A DNA stretch of 64,000 nt from NCBI GenBank assembly GCA_001938485.1, contig MQRK01214821.1, positions 34,699 to 98,698 of the forward strand, read 5' to 3'. This DNA comes from Girardia tigrina. Lineage: Eukaryota; Platyhelminthes; Tricladida; Dugesiidae. Shown here one piece after another: positions 63,316-64,000 of this stretch (the first letter of the stretch is position 1; each line of letters opens with the position of its first letter). The notes beneath the pieces were generated by a model. It saw nothing but the letters and a program-made list of their open reading frames with translations, had not been told where the DNA came from and made no database searches. Made by a program: the position numbers and the translations under genes.

Positions 63316-64000
63316 ATGGCGACCAAGTTCAGTTATTGGAAGAATCTGATTCCCGAAACTTACAATGGAGAAAATAACTTAGAAGAATTTATCGAAGAAT
63401 GCAGAAGATTTTTCGAAGTATCCGGCACTGACCCAAATATAAGAGGAATTATGGTTAAGGCATTTCTTTCCAGAGATTTAATTCCAGTCTATGAACAAGT
63501 GGACTCAAATATCATGGAGTTTGAGGAAAGACTTAGAAGAATTTATATTGAATATTATAATGAATTCAATATTATGAATTCATTATTATATTATAATGAA
63601 TTTATATTCATACGAAAAAGGTTTAGATGAAGTAAATTTGTGCTTCGATAAAATCGGAAAATTGGTTAAAAAATTAATGTCACATAAATGGGATGAAAAA
63701 GAATTAATGGCGTATTTTTTGGTACATTGTACCAAGAATAGCACTATCAAAAGGGATTTACGTTTACGAGATGCCAATGACGTGGAGCAGATCAAAGAAG
63801 TTATTCGGAAGATTGACAGTATTGAAAGAGAAGAAGAATCAATTCAAATATTAGCAGTCAATCGAAAAGAAACGTTTGCCAAAATCGTACAAAAGCGTCA
63901 ACAACTTTCAAAATCACGGTTAGTTAAACCACCTATGGAAAGGACAAAATGGAATCATGCAAACAATGAACATTCGAGAAACCCAGTTGTATGTTGGAGC
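63316..64000 (+). mobile_element. Gag-like region of an LTR retroelement, runs off the window
   Basis: It starts with a gag-like matrix/capsid-type sequence (LIPETYNGENNLEEFIEECR) and at the window end reaches what looks like the start of a zinc knuckle (CW...). It is broken at least once. Pol, if any, lies beyond 64000. Confidence 0.65.

Overview
This window looks like nuclear DNA of an AT-rich invertebrate animal. It has spliced genes with very short introns (two are exactly 51 nt), a histone H3 pseudogene, and dense mariner, Tc1, pogo/Tigger, hAT, MULE, Crypton-like, LINE, Penelope-like and Ty3/gypsy-like sequence. I see no bacterial operon, rRNA, tRNA or CRISPR. The lineage cannot be fixed from the sequence alone. 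An arthropod fits the transposon mix and the secreted inositol phosphatase, but this is inference.

Layout. 0-4 kb: two in-phase exons of a host gene resembling IQANK1-type proteins. Its intron carries a TIR element that contains a decayed copy of the second exon. 4.4-7.8 kb: a histone H3 pseudogene hit at its end by a hAT/BED element with a perfect 8-bp target duplication. 8.5-9.8 kb: a full-length mariner with an uninterrupted transposase. 10-15.3 kb: older mariner remnants, a possible LTR-element remnant and a Crypton-type tyrosine recombinase with one frameshift.

15.7-20.1 kb and 32.9-40.0 kb: two copies of one gene for an inositol polyphosphate 5-phosphatase with a signal peptide. The three coding exons are identical between the copies, while the second introns differ in their transposon content. 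Between and after them are a C2H2-finger LINE that split a Penelope-like element, a repeated Penelope/LTR block, an inserted fragment of a USP8-like gene (with a target duplication and an empty site in the sister block), and a broken Ty3/gypsy element.

43-56.3 kb: mostly transposons. These are a decayed mariner, a hAT remnant, a TIR element of the IS630-Tc1-mariner superfamily that spans an assembly gap, and a MULE with a perfect 9-bp target duplication. 56.8-59.3 kb: a spliced gene for two fused, diverged ubiquitin-like domains ending in RGG plus a short tail. 59.4-64 kb: a Tc1 deletion derivative, a Penelope-like fragment between inverted arms, an LTR and two gag-like fragments, the last running off the window.

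The host genes do not form an obvious pathway. The points most worth following are the near-identical pair of secreted phosphatases, the di-ubiquitin-like protein that lacks the K48 and K63 positions, and the USP8 fragment mobilised into a repeat.
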